Assembly (NCBI GenBank): GCA_046154545.1
Contig: JBJXGC010000299.1
Location: 1 to 6,858, forward strand
DNA length: 6,858 nucleotides
Direction: 5' to 3'
Source of the DNA: JBJXGC01 sp046154545
GTDB taxonomy: Bacteria; Chloroflexota; Dehalococcoidia; Tepidiformales; Tepidiformaceae
Shown here: positions 5,840 to 6,858 of the stretch, in pieces
How the letters are laid out: every line of letters starts with the position of its first letter
Position numbering within the stretch: the stretch's first letter is position 1
Notes under the pieces: model-generated
What the model saw: only the letters and a program-made list of their open reading frames with translations
Told to the model about the DNA's origin: nothing
Database searches by the model: none
Position numbers and translations under genes: made by a program

Positions 5840-6243
5840 GCCGGCCGTTCCACACGTGCGATGCGGCCGCCGCGCACAAACTGCTCGTCGTCGAGTGTCA
5901 CGAGGACGTCGTCCAGTTCAGCGGCGAAGGCCACGTAGATGGCGTCGCAGCCCCGCAGGGAAGCGGTGCGGGCGATCTCGGCGGCGCGCACCGCGAGTAC
6001 AGGCGAGATCGCGTGGATCTCGAAGATGCCCAGGCGAAGGATGGTAGCGATGGTCGCCTCCGCGCGCGCAGGGTCCTGGTGGCTCCGGGTTATTGCCGAT
6101 GAGACCTCGGCGAGAAGAATAGCGGGCGCCCGCAATCGGCCCCCGGCGTCCCGCACTCCCTCGTACCAGTCGCGGGCGCAGTCATGGTTCGGGTCGCCAG
6201 TGAGGAATAGGGCCACCGCTATGCTTGCGTCAGGGATGGGCAT
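5836..6243 (-). CDS. vapC: PIN-domain toxin, VapC type
   Basis: A 135-residue PIN-domain protein. VapC toxins are Mg/Mn-dependent ribonucleases that cut tRNA or rRNA when freed from their antitoxin. The acidic active site is intact: D5 in PDAS, E46 in LLAEVSSA, D100 in CDAIYVA and D118 in LVTLDDE. The length is usual for the family. The start ATG at 6243 is preceded by GGAG six bases upstream, and that site lies inside the last codons and stop of the antitoxin gene. The gap between the two genes is two bases, so the genes are probably translationally coupled and share one transcript. The RNA target cannot be read from the sequence. Confidence 0.9.
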   Translation of the reverse strand: MPIPDASIAVALFLTGDPNHDCARDWYEGVRDAGGRLRAPAILLAEVSSAITRSHQDPARAEATIATILRLGIFEIHAISPVLAVRAAEIARTASLRGCDAIYVAFAAELDDVLVTLDDEQFVRGGRIARVERPA

Positions 6244-6245
6244 GG

Positions 6246-6506
6246 CTATCTCCGCTGCTCTGCGACTGCTTCGACCGCAGTCGGCCCAATCCAGCCCTCC
6301 GCGTTCAGGCGGGCCACTTCGTCGATGATCGCGAGCTCTTCTTCCAGGCTCAGGCGCGGCCGCGGCTCAGGCTGGCGGTCGACCGGCCGGAGCACCGCTA
6401 CCGCTTCGCCGTCGATGGTGATGAGGTACTCCTCGCGGTCTTCCCGCACCGAACGCACGATCTGTGTGGTCCGGTCGCTCAACTCAGCCACGCCAACTCT
6501 CTGCAT
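6246..6506 (-). CDS. vapB: Phd/YefM-like antitoxin of the VapBC pair
   Basis: An 86-residue protein directly upstream of the PIN toxin. The N-terminal half has the Phd/YefM-type DNA-binding fold signature: VGVAELSDRTTQIVRSV (4-20), then EEYLITIDGEAVAVLRPV (25-42). The charged C-terminal half (about 45-86) would wrap around and block the toxin. Such antitoxins normally repress their own operon together with the toxin. The ATG at 6506 follows GGGGGTG at 6512-6518 by five bases. Gene order (antitoxin first) is the usual one. Family assignment rests on motif and position; which antitoxin subfamily it belongs to is less certain. Confidence 0.87.
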   Translation of the reverse strand: MQRVGVAELSDRTTQIVRSVREDREEYLITIDGEAVAVLRPVDRQPEPRPRLSLEEELAIIDEVARLNAEGWIGPTAVEAVAEQRR

Positions 6507-6526
6507 GGACGCACCCCCGTCGCTCC

Positions 6527-6556
6527 ACCCTAGCGACCCGGCGGGAAACGCGTCAA
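6527..6556 (-). promoter_or_regulatory. Promoter of the vapBC pair
   Basis: The minus strand has TTGACG at 6556-6551 as a near-consensus -35, an 18-base spacer, and TAGGGT at 6532-6527 as the -10. Transcription would start near 6520, giving a very short leader of about 14 bases that still holds the GGGGGTG site. This is the best two-part promoter in the window. Confidence 0.65.
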
Positions 6557-6564
6557 CGGCGTTG
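6554..6564. promoter_or_regulatory. Palindrome CAACGGCGTTG, candidate VapBC operator
   Basis: A perfect inverted repeat, CAACG-G-CGTTG, lies between the vapB and dut genes and overlaps the -35 of the vapBC promoter. CGCG flanks it on both sides (6549-6552 and 6565-6568) with one extra base on the left. Toxin-antitoxin operons usually carry such a dyad as an autorepression site; here that is an inference from position. Confidence 0.4.
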
Positions 6565-6589
6565 CGCGGAGACGGGGCGCAGGTACGCT
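6562..6589 (+). promoter_or_regulatory. Candidate promoter of dut
   Basis: TTGCGC (6562-6567), a 16-base spacer and TACGCT (6584-6589) form a plausible but weak -35/-10 pair facing dut. Its -35 begins inside the palindrome that also covers the vapBC -35, so the two promoters stand back to back. Confidence 0.35.
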
Positions 6590-6621
6590 TCGTCGGCCGC
6601 CTACCGCGAGCATCGACTGAT

Positions 6622-6627
6622 GGAGGA
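6622..6627 (+). promoter_or_regulatory. Ribosome binding site of dut
   Basis: GGAGGA is a near-perfect Shine-Dalgarno, seven bases before an in-frame TTG at 6635. It overlaps the alternative ATG at 6620, which itself has no clear site upstream. This favours TTG as the true start. Confidence 0.6.
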
Positions 6628-6634
6628 CCTGGCT

Positions 6635-6858
6635 TTGGGTGATGCTCAGATTGTCCGCGTGAAGCTCCTCCGCGAGGGCGCGCGCATGCCGTACCGGGCG
6701 ACGGCGGCGGCCTCCGGGTACGACCTCTACGCCTCGCTGCCGGGCGGGCCGGTGCGGCTGAGCCAGCGGCCGGTGGTGATTCCGGCGGGGGTCGCGCTCG
6801 AGGTGCCGGCCGGCCTGGACGCCCAGATCCGGCCGCGGAGTGGGCTGACGACGAAGGG
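6635..6858 (+). CDS. dut: dUTP diphosphatase (dUTPase), N-terminal part
   Basis: The frame is open from 6620 to the right edge, so the gene is cut off; 74 codons are visible from the chosen start. Dut hydrolyses dUTP to dUMP and pyrophosphate as a homotrimer, keeping uracil out of DNA and supplying dTMP synthesis. Motif I, ASGYDLYA (26-33), and motif II, RPRSGL (66-71), are both present and correctly spaced, preceded by the typical VKLLREGARMP opening. The active-site motifs III to V lie outside the window. The start is chosen as TTG at 6635 because of GGAGGA at 6622-6627; ATG 6620 (five residues longer) and GTG 6659 (eight residues shorter) are alternatives. The gene is divergent from the vapBC pair. 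A dCTP deaminase is less likely given the motif I sequence. Confidence 0.9.
   Translation, partial: MGDAQIVRVKLLREGARMPYRATAAASGYDLYASLPGGPVRLSQRPVVIPAGVALEVPAGLDAQIRPRSGLTTK

Noticed and set aside
5836..6506. The PIN-domain pair as part of a larger defence or mobile island.
   Set aside because: The flanks are housekeeping or cofactor genes, packing is tight, and no integrase, repeat borders or composition break are visible. It is an ordinary two-gene toxin-antitoxin module.
1..6858. A CRISPR array, transposon, tRNA, rRNA, riboswitch or novel multi-gene system.
   Set aside because: I found no regular spaced repeats, terminal inverted repeats with a transposase, tRNA-like cloverleaf or conserved aptamer pattern. 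Every gene seen belongs to a known family.

Overview
The window is a GC-rich bacterial chromosome segment with dense coding and strong G/C bias at third codon positions. It carries housekeeping genes, two coenzyme F420 genes and one small toxin-antitoxin pair. The combination of F420 genes, a bacterial membrane-anchored FtsH and frequent non-ATG starts (GTG for murE, probable TTG for ftsH and dut) fits Chloroflexota best. An actinobacterium is possible but less likely. This placement is an inference from gene content and the look of the FtsH N-terminus, not from a marker-gene search.

Layout: (1) 1-302, minus: the N-terminal 100 residues of an enoyl-CoA hydratase/isomerase (crotonase) family protein that runs off the left edge. 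(2) 303-423: divergent gap with a TAGGAT element directly before murE. (3) 424-1965, plus: a complete MurE-type Mur ligase, acting in peptidoglycan precursor synthesis. (4) 1966-2054: convergent gap with a strong intrinsic hairpin terminator. (5) 2055-4058, minus: complete ftsH, an AAA+ zinc metalloprotease of the inner membrane, probably started from TTG. (6) 4059-4292: a divergent control region of 234 bases, less GC-rich than its surroundings, with two extended -10 promoters pointing outward and several dyads. (7) 4293-4943 and 5087-5839, plus: npdG-like F420:NADP oxidoreductase and cofE (F420-0:gamma-glutamyl ligase), separated by 143 bases holding a C/G-rich palindromic repeat. (8) 5836-6243 and 6246-6506, minus: a VapBC-type pair with a PIN-domain toxin downstream of a Phd/VapB-like antitoxin. 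The toxin stop codon overlaps the cofE stop on the opposite strand. (9) 6507-6634: divergent region with back-to-back promoters and a palindrome between the -35 elements. (10) 6635-6858, plus: the start of dut (dUTPase), truncated by the right edge.

How the genes relate: NpdG moves hydride between NADP(H) and F420, and CofE adds the glutamate tail to the same cofactor, so these two form a functional pair. The rest of the F420 pathway is not in the window. MurE, FtsH and Dut are independent housekeeping functions, and murE is away from any visible cell-wall cluster. The toxin-antitoxin pair sits between cofE and dut. I see no phage, transposon, CRISPR, rRNA or tRNA signal, and nothing that needs a new multi-gene system. 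The most interesting material is in the intergenic control regions and in the specificity motif of MurE.
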